64,000 bases of DNA from Butyriboletus loyo (lineage: Eukaryota; Basidiomycota; Agaricomycetes; Boletales; Boletaceae), in assembly GCA_038093515.1 (NCBI GenBank), contig JBBPSI010000106.1:1-64000 (forward strand), in the 5' to 3' direction. Numbering within the stretch: the stretch's first letter is position 1; every line of letters starts with the position of its first letter. A program made the position numbers and the translations under genes. Shown piece after piece: positions 49,976 through 61,490 of this stretch. The notes under the pieces were generated by a model. That model was given only the letters and a program-made list of their open reading frames with translations, made no database searches and had not been told where the DNA came from.

Positions 49976-51926
49976 AGAACGTTAGTGGGGATGCAGCGTA
50001 GCGTCTGAAGTCCTCTATACCCACTGTCGGTCCCGAGCAGATTCCCATAGTTTTATTGTATTCATCGGAATAGGGGCGTACTGACGAGTATAGGACTTAC
50101 TCGTCCATCTATCTAGTTCGTGTTCCCTCACACTTGTGAACCGACCCGCCTGCCTCGTGTAAAGCACTCATGATCATGGTGATTCCTGGCTTCCAATATT
50201 CGCGTGAGGCTCCTAGGACCGTTCGAGCGTGAACGTTGGTTTGTATTTTGGTAGATCGTGATTGGTGGATCATTCCGGTGGTACCATTGCACTATTACCT
50301 ATTCAAGGCATTGGAGGTCGCTGCACAAGTTTGTTGTGGCCAAAAGCGAGTACACTTGAACACCAATGATGGTCTGCAAAATATAACATGTGGTCACGGT
50401 GCAAAACCACCAAGCTATGGGGCTATTTGGTTGTCGGTGGCTTTTGGCCTCAAACACCAAATCAACACGTCGGACTTTGTGATACGCAGCTCCTAGCCAT
50501 TTCGGCGGGATGCCGGTGGTTGGGAAGAATTTACTGTAAAATCAACCCACCCTCAAAGAGATATTTACTGAAAAGTCAACCCCTCCCCCCCTCAACGGAT
50601 TATTTGTTACCAGCGGTGGAACTACCGAGCACGAGCACCCTCAGCTGAGTCAATTTGATGACCACAAACTTATCTGCAAGTAGCTGTCTGACACAGATAG
50701 CGAGTGGCTTCGATGTCGTGTGTCGACATTGCCTGCCGTGCGATTTCGATCTTCTCAAAAGTTTATTGGCTACTATGAGATGCATGACACGTCGAAATGC
50801 ATATACTTGCAATATTTGATTCTCTCAACCCATGACGGCTTATTCAGGTGAATAATACGTAGATTTCATTTTGGTGGATTATCAGCGATTTTTTACAAGG
50901 GTTATTCTATTACTCTCGAATTTCGTCAGCGGAAGGTCGTTCCAATCGGTCGTTTTACGTGTACATGCCGCATATCACCATTCTAACTCCTTACTCATGA
51001 TGTGTGACCGGGGCACCGCCGAAGTCGAAACAAATGACGCCGTTAATAACGTACTTCGCGTGTGGCATCAACGTATCCGTGACGAGAAGGTGCCAGTGCC
51101 CACAAGCACTAGTAAGTAACTATCGCCCCCGCAGCAAAATAATCAGTAAATTCCTCCCACAGCCCTCACAACCACACTTATGGGATCGGAAATACACAGA
51201 CTACTCTATACCTCTACTACAGTAAACTGCACATTGTTCTGTTTTTTTTTCTGTCTTTTCTGCTGTGAAACAAGAGATGTACCAAAATTTAGGGGCCTAT
51301 TCGAGTCCAACAAAAGATTCTGTCACGCTTGGGTTACCCTGAACTGTTTAGACCTTTCTAGAACCGTACTACGACGTTATGCTATTCGGTCCTGTAATTG
51401 TCAGATACCCCCCTGGTAGCGTAGTCCATGACTTGCAAGTGTCAGATGTAAAAAAGTTCCATATCAGCTTTTGCACATGAACAGTTTTACATTTCATTCG
51501 GAACGCAACATTATCTCGATACCCATTTCTCTTTGGTACATAGTATGAATACACTATCACACAGCTCCTGTAAATTTTGTGGGTCTCTAGAGTGTCGAGA
51601 ATGAATCGTTTTGTAAGATTTACATTGCAGTAGACATTTTCACTTAGGTGTGCGGACGATTCTTTGTCGAGAAACCGAAGCTACCGTGGGACCCCACGGA
51701 TCTGTGAGGTAATAGAAAAATCAACGTTTCAACTCCAAGGCTAAATCGGGATTCATAACGGAAAAGTGGAACCAAACGAATTCCGCTTCAGGTCCACTAG
51801 GGCGATAAAGTAAGTGACAGAGGTCCCCATGTTCGGTGCACTGGTTTCAATTCGCAGCAGGTTATCAGCCAGGCCGCACTAAGTCATGCCCTTCCCTCAC
51901 CGATCTTACTTGCCTGCCTACTCGAC
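49976..51926. other. Gap holding the relic of the downstream duplicated gene
   Basis: The 3' flank near 50020 (cccactgtcggtcc-gagcag) matches 53165. At about 50995-51110 a fragment (gtgaccgggg-caccgccgaa, caaatgacgccgtta) matches the start of the But2-like gene at 53506, then diverges. The rest has no supported gene. Confidence 0.5.
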
Positions 51927-53129
51927 ATGTCGTCCAACTCGAGTTGGGTCCCAGACGAAAGCGCTCAGACCCTCTTCTCTGAGAGGGCCTGGCTTCAAGG
52001 CGTCATTATCAGCTCCATTGCCTACGGGATCACCGTCTCGCTATACTTCTTATCCTTCCATCTACTCGTGCGCGAAAAAAACCGTATGGAATTCAAGAAA
52101 CGACTACCTCTGCTGATTTATATCACCATCTCCTTCATTTTCGGTACTATCTTCATGGTCACACTTGCAGCATTCACCCAGATGGCGTTCATCGACGATC
52201 GTAATTATCCGGGCGGTCCAAATGCGTTCGAGAACAACATGTTCTCGATCCCTATAGACGACGCGGGCAACGCAACGTTTGTTCTGTCCAACTGGTTTTC
52301 TGACGCTTTAGTGGTCAGTTAGCATCGAATTGGACGGTCAAGTCAACAATTTACCATGATGTCAGGTATGGCGCTTCAAAGTCATTTATCAAAAATGCCG
52401 AGTCCCTCTCTGGATCGTGATGCTCTTCCCTTGCTTGATGCTCACAGGGTCGGTGGGTCAGTAGAGTTCTTTTCTAAGCTTGCGAGGAGGCTTAACAGCC
52501 CGAAATACAGCCATGGGAATATTGTTCCTCATTCAAGTTTCGACCACAAATCCCTATGTCACGAACAATATCAACTATACGCTGCCTTATCTCGGCCTGT
52601 CCCTTGCCTTGAACATCATTCTCACCATTGCTATCGTTCTCCGCTTAATGCTTTTAAGATATCGCATCGTTTCGGTGCTGGGCCCCAAATACGGGACGCA
52701 GTACACGTCAATCGCTGCGATGATCGTTGAATCTGCCGCACTCTACTCCACCGTTTCTATCGCTTTTCTCATCCTGTTCGGGATCGGAAACGCAGTTTCG
52801 CAGGTGTTCCTACAGTCCATGAACCAAATCCAGGTTTGGCTTGCTTGGAATGCCTGTCATCTTTTTCTCATCCCTCATTACAGACAATCGCCACTCTATT
52901 AATCGTGTTCCGCGTTGCGCAGGGCAAAGGATGGACCGAGGAGACTGCTGCACGTGTGATGACAGCTCAGAGGTCGTCGCCAAACTTGGAGTTCAACAAG
53001 AGGCGGTCTACCTCAGCTGGCGCTTCCCTTACGCTAGCAAGTTCTGGGGGAACGGTAAAGAGCGATGGTAGGGAATTCCAAGGCAGTCCGCGTTCAAACA
53101 ACTTTGCCATGATATCGAATCCAGCGTAG
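51927..53129 (+). CDS. Fungal seven-helix membrane protein, intact copy
   Basis: Four exons (51927-52313, 52366-52456, 52499-52833, 52884-53129) join in frame to 352 residues. Hydrophobic segments include IISSIAYGITVSLYFLSFHL, LLIYITISFIFGTIFMVTLA, FVLSNWFSDALVV spliced to VWRFKVIYQ, LWIVMLFPCLMLTG, MGILFLIQVS, YLGLSLALNIILTIAIVLRL and IVESAALYSTVSIAFLILFG, then a short helix TIATLLIVFRVA. That is about seven transmembrane helices and a cytosolic Ser-rich tail. The layout (FVLSNWxSDALVVWRFKVI, TNNINYTLPYLGLSLALN) is common in unnamed agaricomycete membrane proteins. A receptor-like role is a guess. It is a tandem paralog of the deleted copy upstream. Confidence 0.8.
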
Positions 53130-53505
53130 TATCGGAAGTTCAATGTCTATACCCCCTGAGACCCAATGTCGGTCCTGAGCAGACTTGGCCGTAATCTCAT
53201 TGCACTTATCGAGTCAGACGACAGTGTAACTACATATTAAGTTTGTAAGATCTGAATCATCCCACAGCGCTGGAAAGTACGGGAGAGGGGCGACCGATTG
53301 AGTCACCCAGATTATCCAGCTGCGTCGTGATAAATAATATTCCCAGCCTACGTTACTTAGTATCAATCAGGCACTTCGTAAATGATAAATATCCAACTCG
53401 AAGCTTATCCCAACTATGAAATTCACGGCGCGGGCTGTGACCATGCCCCAGGTTTGGTTTATTTATGGCATCTGACCATCCTGTCCTCCTGGTCATGATC
53501 GTAAT

Positions 53506-54096
53506 GTGACCGGGATTGCCGAAACGGCGCAAACGACGCCGTTGGTGGTCATCCGAGTCGTGTGCACGCCCCCCTCGACGTTACACTCAGTGTCTTCGGC
53601 ACTCACCCCGAGTAAAGAGGTGCTTTGGACTGACACGCTCATCAAAAGGCAGAGCATCCACCGCCTCCGTCGACAACACCAGTACATCGTGTTTGACGAG
53701 ATACCGCTGCCTCCCCCTGTTAGTCGTCAATTGATCACGTACCCAATATTACTCGACTTGGTGGACGCTGCCGCATCCCCGGAGGACAGCGTCTTCGACA
53801 ATGATGTCTCTGCACGCATGGCCCATAGCGATACCATCACGCCCGATGATAGGAGAGTGCGCATTACGCCCACCGTGAGTCACGGATCCGGACCTTCAGC
53901 GCTTCAGCCTCCGAGTCGGCTTATTTCTGACGCAAAAAAAAACGGAAAAACGACAACGATCATCCAGTTCCGTGCAATTGACTGGGGAATGGAAAATTAC
54001 GAGCTCAACATGGATCTGACTTGCCGGAGTCCTTTGGTCAGGAGGGCCATTCTGGTTCTCTCCCACTGTATCGCGTCCACGACACAACTCCGTTGA
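53506..54096 (+). CDS. But2-like conserved basidiomycete protein (5' end uncertain)
   Basis: An open frame of 196 codons ends at 54096. Segments that look conserved are HQYIVFDEIPLPPPVSRQLI, TPDDRRVRITPTVSHGSGP and TTTIIQFRAIDWGMENYELN, the last typical of agaricomycete proteins sometimes annotated as But2-like. The first codon is GTG; a true ATG and an N-terminal membrane segment may lie in an unrecognised 5' exon. A poly-A run (a-rich, near 53932) is in frame. A fragment of the same gene follows the deleted membrane gene at 51.0 kb, so the two genes were duplicated as a pair. The function is unknown. Confidence 0.5.
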   Translation: MTGIAETAQTTPLVVIRVVCTPPSTLHSVSSALTPSKEVLWTDTLIKRQSIHRLRRQHQYIVFDEIPLPPPVSRQLITYPILLDLVDAAASPEDSVFDNDVSARMAHSDTITPDDRRVRITPTVSHGSGPSALQPPSRLISDAKKNGKTTTIIQFRAIDWGMENYELNMDLTCRSPLVRRAILVLSHCIASTTQLR

Positions 54097-54787
54097 ATCT
54101 TCCTCCTCGCCAAACTTGGAGACGTTCAACTTGGGAAGGGTCTTGTGACGTGGCACAGAAACTTTGGCTGTGCAACGGAAGAGGTGCTTTCATTTGAGCT
54201 CAGCTGCCTTCCTTGTCGGACTCCGGCGGTGATTTCAATTGCTTTGCGGAGCGGGTAGAAATCAAAGAACGCAGTATGCACGGGTACCTGGTGAGCACCT
54301 AGAACGGGATATCGATGAGATAATTCTTATCGACGTTACAGTCATTCATATGGTGCAACTATTCGACCATGTGATGGCAGTAGCGCTCATTTCACGGCAA
54401 GCCCCTCGATACGCTCTGCCTCATAATCTGGGGTCTGGGTACGTGTGACGTCCGCTGATACCATATCAAAACAAATTGAACTTTCCGTCGTCTTCAATGT
54501 TGCAGAACATTGTGGCATGCAGAAAATTAGATGCGGCTTCGTCGGAACGTGTTAACGTGATGACGGACATGCGGAATTTGAATCTGATACCCTCAGTCGA
54601 GCATACACGTTTTCCGTAGCCATGACACGTAGCCAGTCGATGGTATCTACCTTTCCTGTTCTACGTATTCGAGATCGATTAGCTGAAAGTCGGTGCACGG
54701 TGTTGACGCCGTCTCTGGCGAACCGAACACGGTTTGGTACCGTAGTATGTTAACTTTGTAACAACGCGTTGGACAGTATTACCATGC
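54097..54787. other. Convergent gap
   Basis: About 690 bp between the But2-like gene and the minus-strand UstYa-like gene. No gene seen. Confidence 0.4.
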
Positions 54788-55454
54788 TCAATTCCACTCT
54801 TTTGCCCACTCTAACCAGTTCTGATAATTATCATCCAACGCAGTATAAACCTGTTGCCAGTCCCGGCAGACCAACGTATCGCCAACGCGATCGTTCTCGA
54901 AATCCTTCTCCATAAAGTCTCCGAGCTCAAGCGTGTCCGCAGCCTGACAAAGCAGCGTTTGCCGAAGGTAGTTGAAACAATGATGGAGATGACCGTAACC
55001 GGCGTAGGTGTCATTGCGGTCATTCAACGCCCTTTGAATTGACCATAGGCAGTGGAAATGATGCCAGAATACTAGCGTGAACACCCTATGGTCTGGACCG
55101 AGGCGTGTACGACCAGCCTCTTTGGGTGCCATGACGAGCTCGTCCCACTCCATCTGAGCAATAGGATCAGTCCCGTTGAGCAGGAAATGCACGGTCTCGT
55201 GGAGAGTCATGGCGACCGGATCGTCGGTGATGTGGAAAGGTAGCTCGAGCGGGTAATCGGCGCCTCGATAGCTGTATCTTGCAGGCTCTGAGGGATTTGC
55301 TTGACGGAGGCGCGTCAGGGATAGTCCAGTGTGAATTACTCTTCTGAAGTGACTTACGCGCTGCTGGTTGCGACTCTGAGGTCCATTTATTGAAGCATCT
55401 CCAAGTTGTGAGGAGGATATTGAGGACGGCAAGGATTTTGTAGGTGAGGTTCAT
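54788..55454 (-). CDS. UstYa-like (DUF3328) oxidase-family protein, intact
   Basis: UstYa-family enzymes carry out oxidative cyclisation of ribosomal peptides in ascomycete dikaritin pathways; other members act on other substrates. Two exons (55454-55358 and 55299-54788) join at a phase-1 intron to 202 residues. An N-terminal membrane or signal helix (YKILAVLNILLTTW) precedes the core: ARYSYRGADYPLELPF, MTLHETVHFLL and DHRVFTLVFWHHFHCLWSIQ, with HxxHC motif 1 at residues 112-116. GHLHHCFNYLRQTLLC holds motif 2 at 136-140. Then come DTLVCRDWQQVYTALDD and a Trp-rich end. All four His and both Cys are present. It is divergent from the secreted-peptide gene 611 bp away, forming the best-preserved module. 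Confidence 0.88.
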
Positions 55455-56064
55455 CTCGGGCGATGACTGTAGAACGCAGGGCAAAGTGGAACTTTGGTAT
55501 CTCAGGCTCTGCGATGGGGGTTGAGCTTATCGTTACTGTTGACTCATTTGTGGAACGACTTCCCTTTCTCGTGGCAAATCTTTGAAAATCCTTTTGGAAA
55601 CGGTCACACCTGTGCGCATCAGAAGAAACTCGTCTCACTGGCGAGTCCATCAATTGTTGCAGAAGAAAGGACAACGCCTTTCCATGGATTCGGATAACAA
55701 CTCGCCGAGCTGCACTGCACTAATGGGTGGTTTCACATCAGAAATTGAACGGTACCTGTTGATGGTGACCAATATTAACGTCGGATGTTTGAACCCTTCG
55801 TCAGTTTTCCGGTGTCATACTGCGTAATCCTACATCAATCCAGACCTTCAGGTCCCACTGCGAAAACGGGTAAGCCCTGAAGGGCATTGTGATGATTGTG
55901 CGGGAAGTTCTTCACGCGAGCTTACATTAATCGGGAGTTAGCACAATTAATGATGTCCGCTCTACATCCCAGGGCGTAATTATACTTTGTATGTACCCTG
56001 AATCATGAATGTCCCACGCAGGCTGATAATTTGAATCTCCTCCGATGATACGTGCGCATGTGCC
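55455..56064. promoter_or_regulatory. Presumed bidirectional promoter of the intact UstYa/peptide pair
   Basis: This 610-bp interval separates the two divergent start codons. Parts of it recur between the peptide and UstYa sides of other modules: ctc-gcgagttgttat, cctttcttctgcaaca, tttctgatgaaa-like blocks and tgtgcgggaagttctt near 55897 (also near 58820 and 60510 in reverse). Conservation of the interval with both genes suggests shared control; no specific factor site can be named. Confidence 0.45.
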
Positions 56065-56283
56065 ATGAAGGACAAATCGTTACATCGGACAGACAAAACG
56101 TATTTCACGCGGCACTTGCTGCTAGTTTTTTGGTTTTGTGCACTCGCTTTCGCAGCGCCAGCAGACGTTGGGTCTTTGGACGATACTGATGTCAGTGAGA
56201 GACCGGTTCTCCACGCATATTTGACGATCACCGTCTGACATTGCTTCTATCTTTTGTGGGAATTAGAACCACCAGGCGCCTAG
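56065..56283 (+). CDS. Small secreted peptide precursor candidate, copy 2
   Basis: Two exons (56065-56194 and 56267-56283) give 48 residues. The usual signal-peptide Met codon is ACG here, but an ATG 33 nt upstream restores an in-frame start (MKDKSLHRTDK). The hydrophobic core is LLLVFWFCALAFAAP. The variable part is ADVGSLDDTD, then VKPPGA after the phase-1 intron (gtgaga...attag). The last exon is again 17 nt and ends Gly-Ala-stop. It is divergent from the intact UstYa-like gene. The altered start makes its activity less certain than copies 1, 4 and 5. Confidence 0.55.
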
Positions 56284-58425
56284 TTAAGACTAGCAAGCAA
56301 CTGGACTCGCCAACGTTCCAACTTTGGTTCACTTGTACTCAACGTTATTTAAATTTAAATTACAGCTGAATCTGACCGTAAAGCGTTGTGCAAACGAGCC
56401 ACCTTTTTTTTTTGCCACGCCGATCAGACTTTTGAACCTTGACCGCCCTCCGCCAGAGGACTCATACGTACGGGACACGATTCATGCATCATGTACGAAA
56501 ATGCCAAATTGATGTTCAAATACAGCCAACCTCGATAGACAAAATAGACTGACAGTCGTTCTGGTCGGCTCGGCAACTGAGGGTAAATGCAATGGAAGCA
56601 AGCCAATATGTACGTACATTGAACCTGACTAGTCTGGGGCTGAACTCATCGAACATAGCCGGCGGCCGTGACGTGTGGAAAACATGGAATGGTCTCCACG
56701 AAACGTCAGAGCTGACGTACATTGAGGTGGGATTGCGGTGTTAACGCTCACTCTGCGACCTGTCCTGCATTTTCTTATAGTCAGGCTGAAATATCAGGCT
56801 AGTACCGCTACACGTTTTGCGTGTGCATTTCCGATCGCATATCCGCTTGCAAGTTCCCCGCTTGAAAGTTGGCGCACACAAAGCATATTCTCAGCCACTT
56901 TCAACCACTACACACCATCCTGTCTCCCTCAAGGGCACGAGCCCATTTGCCTATAGCGTGCTCCAACACTCCATCCCAACGATACGACCAATGGTATGAC
57001 GATTTGAACTTTCCAAGTATATCTCGTTCGGCTGTGCAACGGCGCGCATGCTCTCGCTTTCGATGTCTATCTCATATTGTCAAGACGTCCTTGACAACTG
57101 AACAGAACTTCCCCACGTGCGTCGACATGAGTACGCCTTTACCTTTATTATCATATTGTCATGTACTACAAGTGCAGGCCATATTCATCGTTTCGAGCAA
57201 GCTGAACGTAACCGTGCCAGTGGACTGTGCACTGAGTCACCCCGCACCACTTTTAAAAGCGCAGGACAAACAAGTGTCCTTCCTGTTTATCGTCCGGTCT
57301 ACCGTTGGTCCTATTTGGCCTTGCAAATAGATAAGTGGCACTTACGAACGCACATACAACTCTGTTGTAGACTTTTGGTAGTGACTCGAACATCCTGTGA
57401 AGTTTGCAGGCACCCCCAAGGAGAGTTGTAACCCGGGGATGGCGACTTCGACGTTACGGAGTGGATCACGATCCATGTACTGCTTCACAGAGGCTCGAGT
57501 CGAGCGAGAATGATGATACATTTACGGTCTCACTTGGTGTTCGCGAACTGACTGGAGGTGTCAACTTAAGGAGCTGCGTACCCCCGGAACTAGGCATCCC
57601 GAGCATACGAGTCCCACGATTGGTGGATGTTCACTGCCAACAAGTGAATTCGTTTCTCTTTGAAATTGGTGCGTGACGAGGCCATGTCATGAAATGGGAG
57701 AGTATGATCATCACTCATCTGATCGGGCTGCGATGTTGAGAGCGAGTCAAGGTGGAGGCGACGGATTTGCAAGCAACACAAGCAAGAAGAAGGAAGCACT
57801 CACGCTCGAAACGTCGTGCCGCGTCATGGCCTGAGCTTTGGAGCTCAACTGAAGCGCACACAATCGCGCTTGGGGCGTCTCGTGCACGGGTGAGGGCATG
57901 CGTAGTACTACTCACTCCCCTATGCCTATTCTTGGCATCCAGTCCACGGCGGGTCGGTGAGCTTGACGTGCCATCAGACTCATGTCGAATGAGGCGCTGC
58001 CGCCGTGTTTTCCATGTTATCTGGCACTCACTTTGCGGCAATGGGTTTAATCTGGGTGCACGATGAGGGAACACAAACTATTGATCAGTACGAAACAAGT
58101 AATAAGTGTAGAGTATAGCTTACCTCCAGTCGAGCATGTACGAGACCGGAGGAAAGTGGAGCAAGGCAACGCATCGAGAGAAGAGTACAGTGTCCGAACA
58201 AGGATATGTATTAATAATCAATGTAAAAGTGGTTTAACGGTCTTTGGTTCGCTGTAGACAACTCCGAGTAGAACCAGAGTCGAGCATTCCAGCCCACGCC
58301 CAACATTCTATCACGCTCTGGAAGCGGGAAAGAGTCATCTGAGTCCTATTAACTAAGGCGGACTGAAAATCTAATCACTCACAAGAAGTAGAAACCATGT
58401 CATAGACTCATAGGGCGATCGTAGA
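56284..58425. other. Gap between modules 3 and 4
   Basis: More than 2 kb without a recognisable gene. Plus-strand frames at 56869-57431 and 57404-57676 and a minus-strand frame at 57715-58074 show no motif known to me. A poly-T run lies near 56405. Confidence 0.4.
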
Positions 58426-58554
58426 TCATTCGAGGGAACGTGGCCCCGCGCCGATAGGGAGAGGGTTCGCTCTAATTTGGGGTACGCCTATTGGTGCAGC
58501 GAGAGCTAGTGCACAAAGCCAAAAAACGACGAGAAAAGGCCGCGAGAAATGCAT
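58426..58554 (-). CDS. Small secreted peptide precursor candidate, copy 3 (divergent tail)
   Basis: The ATG at 58554 opens a signal peptide nearly identical to copy 1 (MHFSRPFLVVFWLCALALAA). After the AAP site the sequence differs: IGVPQIRANPLPIGAGPRSL, with a stop at 58426 and 42 residues in all. The usual gtgagg donor at the end of exon 2 is absent; gattag followed by an 18-nt stretch ending in TAG is still visible near 58362. This copy is either a variant product or an early pseudogene. The leader region upstream resembles copy 1 (aaagtaattggtgggt) but has ACG for the first-exon ATG. Confidence 0.45.
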   Translation of the reverse strand: MHFSRPFLVVFWLCALALAAPIGVPQIRANPLPIGAGPRSLE

Positions 58555-58899
58555 TCTGTCTGTGCAATGTAGGAATAGAATAGTTAATAGTTATGCTTTG
58601 TCCTTCACACTCATCATTGAAGGATCACCCACCAATTACTTTGAGAGAGTAAGAACGAAAGAAGAAGAAGAAAGAGGTGTGCTGTGGCAAGGAAAGCTGC
58701 TGGCGTTGTCGTTTTATCAGTCTCTCTGGGACTGCATCGGCTGCATCGCCCTGGACAGGTTCGGACGTAGATCAGTCACCAAAGTGCTAGATCCTGGGCG
58801 GTGCAAGCTCGCGGGGAGATCTTCCCGCACAGATATCAGAATGCGCTTCAAAGCCTGCCTCGAACCTCCAGTAGACTTGATTAGTAGTGTACGGTCAAA

Positions 58900-59160
58900 A
58901 TGGGGGATGAAGTTAATTTACACTTGCTAATTAACCCCTGTAAATTTGCTGACCCACTTTTGTAAATTAGGGTAAATTAGGAGCAACAAAGTGCCAGCAC
59001 CCCCTAAGTATATAGCAGTGCTAGCCAAGTACTAGCCAAGTACTACTAGCGCCACACTGATCAGGGGTGACGGCCGGTGACAAGCGTGTGAGGCCGTCGG
59101 CTTTATTTTGGTAGAAGCGCTTGGTGCAGGCAGGGGATCCGTGCAGGCCCTTCTAGTGTA
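58900..59160. repeat. AT-rich short tandem repeats
   Basis: Near-repeats of gtaaattagggtaaattag (58960s) and of tagccaagtactagccaagta (59020s). No gene. They separate the peptide copy from the UstYa-side relic of module 4. Confidence 0.45.
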
Positions 59161-59199
59161 TTACGTTAGAATATGAAACCGGAGAAAAGATCGAGGTTC

Positions 59200-59453
59200 A
59201 AACATATATCATGATGAGAGCTATTGAATTCATAATCAACCGATCCATTTCTGACGAAAACCGAGCTGATACTACTTGTGTGGCTCAGCAAATTATTATC
59301 TGTACGCAGAAAGGTGTCCTTTCTTCTGCGACCATTGATGCGCTCGCCGAAGCGGCGCGTTTCTTCCGACGGCATAGGACGACCTATTGTTTGAAGGACC
59401 ACTGCCAATTTTCAAAATCATCGCCACGAGCAGGGAAATTATTCCATAAATAG
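59200..59453 (+). pseudogene. Relic of the UstYa-side upstream region, module 4
   Basis: The segment matches the upstream part of the intact UstYa-like gene (atttctgacgaaaa, ggtgtcctttcttctgc-acc-attgatg-gctcgcc, cgccacgag). No HxxHC-coding sequence follows, so the gene body is gone. Its position opposite peptide copy 3 preserves the divergent layout. Confidence 0.45.
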
Positions 59454-60052
59454 TCTAGAACGCTGATCGCGAGCTATATAAATGTTTTAGAGATCGTTCA
59501 TGACGAAAACGACCACCTTCGCCCCGTCATCGATTTTGCGGCGTTGACCAGATGTTGGAACAATTCAGAGCTTGTCACTGTATGTGGATAGAATTGGTCG
59601 TTGGCACGATTGTATGGTTGTAACTTTATCGAAGGAAGGAGGGGGAGCAAGCCGTACGTGATTTTGAAAGGTGATGATTCTGCATTATGCAGGACGACAT
59701 TGTGGTCGTTATATTTGAACCTCGGATGTCAATTTAAATGTCCTGGACGGGGACGGTGTGCAGTCATTCGAGCAGAACTACCACAGCGCAGGAACGAATC
59801 CATATTTATGCCAGTGGAACAATAGTGTCACAATGAAACGAGTGTCGCATATTCTGTCACAGAGGCTACTAGGCAACCATGCCACGGCACCGATTTCGAT
59901 TCAAAAGATTGATGAACGTGGCAGAAAAGTGGTGTAATGATTTGCGGTGGGCCGGGAATTAATAACTCTGAGTAGAGCCTAAGTCAACCATTGCAGACTA
60001 CGCGCAACGTTCCGCTGCACGCCTGAAGCGGCCGCCGTCGCTCAAGCCCTCA
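59454..60052. other. Gap between modules 4 and 5
   Basis: About 600 bp; no supported gene. The right part is the 3' flank of peptide copy 4, which aligns with the flanks of copies 2 and 5 (ctctactcagagttattaa-like, read on the minus strand). Confidence 0.4.
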
Positions 60053-60269
60053 CTAAGCACCTGCTGCACCTAATCGCCCACAAAAAATAGATGTCATGTC
60101 AAAGGGCAATCATCAAACATTGGAGGTGAATCGGTCCCTCACCGAGACTGCTATCCTCCAAAAAAACAGAATTGGCCCCATCAGTAGATCCTATGTTCTC
60201 TGGCGCAGCGAGAGCTAGTGCGCAAAGCCAAAAAACAAAAACCATGAGAACGCCCCGCACGAAATGCAT
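60053..60269 (-). CDS. Small secreted peptide precursor candidate, copy 4
   Basis: Minus-strand exons 60269-60143 and 60069-60053 join in frame to 47 residues. The signal peptide is MHFVRGVLMVFVFWLCALAL then AAP. The spacer is ENIGSTDGANSVFLEDSS, and the last exon adds LGAAGA and stop. The intron has the same donor (gtgagg), a ttgac branch-like motif and gattag acceptor as the other copies. It is divergent from the UstYa-like pseudogene of module 5, so this apparently intact peptide gene has lost its adjacent partner. Confidence 0.6.
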
Positions 60270-60779
60270 TGTACCTGTGAAAGGTAATAATGATTAGCCT
60301 CTGATGCTCACATGGATCATTGGAGAATTACCCATCGATTGTTTTGATGGACCAAGGAAAAAACAAGGTAGATGCTGTATATCGGGGCGAGGAGACTCGC
60401 CGCTGGCCATTTTATCGGTTTTCGTGTGACATTATAATAGGACCGCGGGCGGACCCGAAGATAGACCGAATGTAGAAAAGCTAACTTCCGATCTGCGCGA
60501 GGGGGTAGAACTTCCCGCACAAATATCGGAATGCGCTTCAAAGCCTACCCAGTTCCTCGCCAGGACTTGATCGACGTGTTATAGTAGACTTTCACATAAT
60601 GCAGTGTCAGGGAGTTGCACTCCAGTCCTCTCCCAGCCAAAACGCAGCACAAATCTCGTAGTGCATCAACTTTTGTTGCTCCCGACGCTGTGCACTATGA
60701 GAGCGTCACCGTATTATGGAGAACTTAGGCCACCGGAGAACCGAAGACCCGAACATCATGCTGACAAGAGATTGCATTA

Positions 60780-61490
60780 GTCACCAACGGGTCGATTTCT
60801 GACGAAACTACCCAAGCTATGCGGCACGGCGTGTTGTTGTCTGTCTGTTGAATGGCGCTGACCTTTCCTCTGCAACCGTTGATGAGCTTGCCCAGAGCAG
60901 CGAGGTTCTTTTGATGGAACAGGTACGACCAACGGACTACCGTGGATTTGTCACGAGCAGTTCCGTAAATGAGTCAACAATGACGATAGGCTCAGGGCTC
61001 AGCCTCCCCGCAGAGCCCGAGATATCAAAGTTCCACTGCGCAGTGCCCTGCGCACACAGACCTCGTCTGAGATAAACCCTCCTTACAAAATTCTTTCCCT
61101 GCTCGATCTCCTCGTTACGGTTTGGAGACACCTCAATAAATGGACCTCAGAGTCGCAACCAGTAGCTCGTAAGCTACCCCACAGGACTGAAGCATCCACT
61201 CACCTCCATCATGCATTCCCTGAAGAGGCTGGTCGTACGCGTCTTGGTCCAGAATGGCGTTCACGTTGGTATTCCGGCATCATTTCCACTGCCTGTGGTC
61301 AATTCAGAGGGCGTTGATACCTACACTGCTACGATCATCTGCACCATTGTTTCAACTACCTTCAGCAAACGCTGCTGTGTCGGGCTGTGGACACGCCTGA
61401 ACTCAGAGACTCTATGGAGTGTGATTTCGAAAATGATCGTGTTGGGGATACGCTGGTCTGCCGGGACTGGTAACATGAGAATTGCCAGTA
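60780..61490 (+). pseudogene. UstYa-like pseudogene, module 5
   Basis: It aligns over its whole length with the intact gene: the upstream region (60780-61080), the exon 1 block cctcaataaatggacctcag near 61130, cggcatcatttccactgcctg (motif 1 region), atcatctgcaccattgtttcaactacctt (motif 2 region) and ttggggatacgctggtctgcc-gggactgg. A deletion of about 15 bp after motif 1 shifts the frame, and a TAA replaces the codon after GTDWx, so no full product is possible. Much of the middle part of the intact gene is also missing. Confidence 0.7.
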
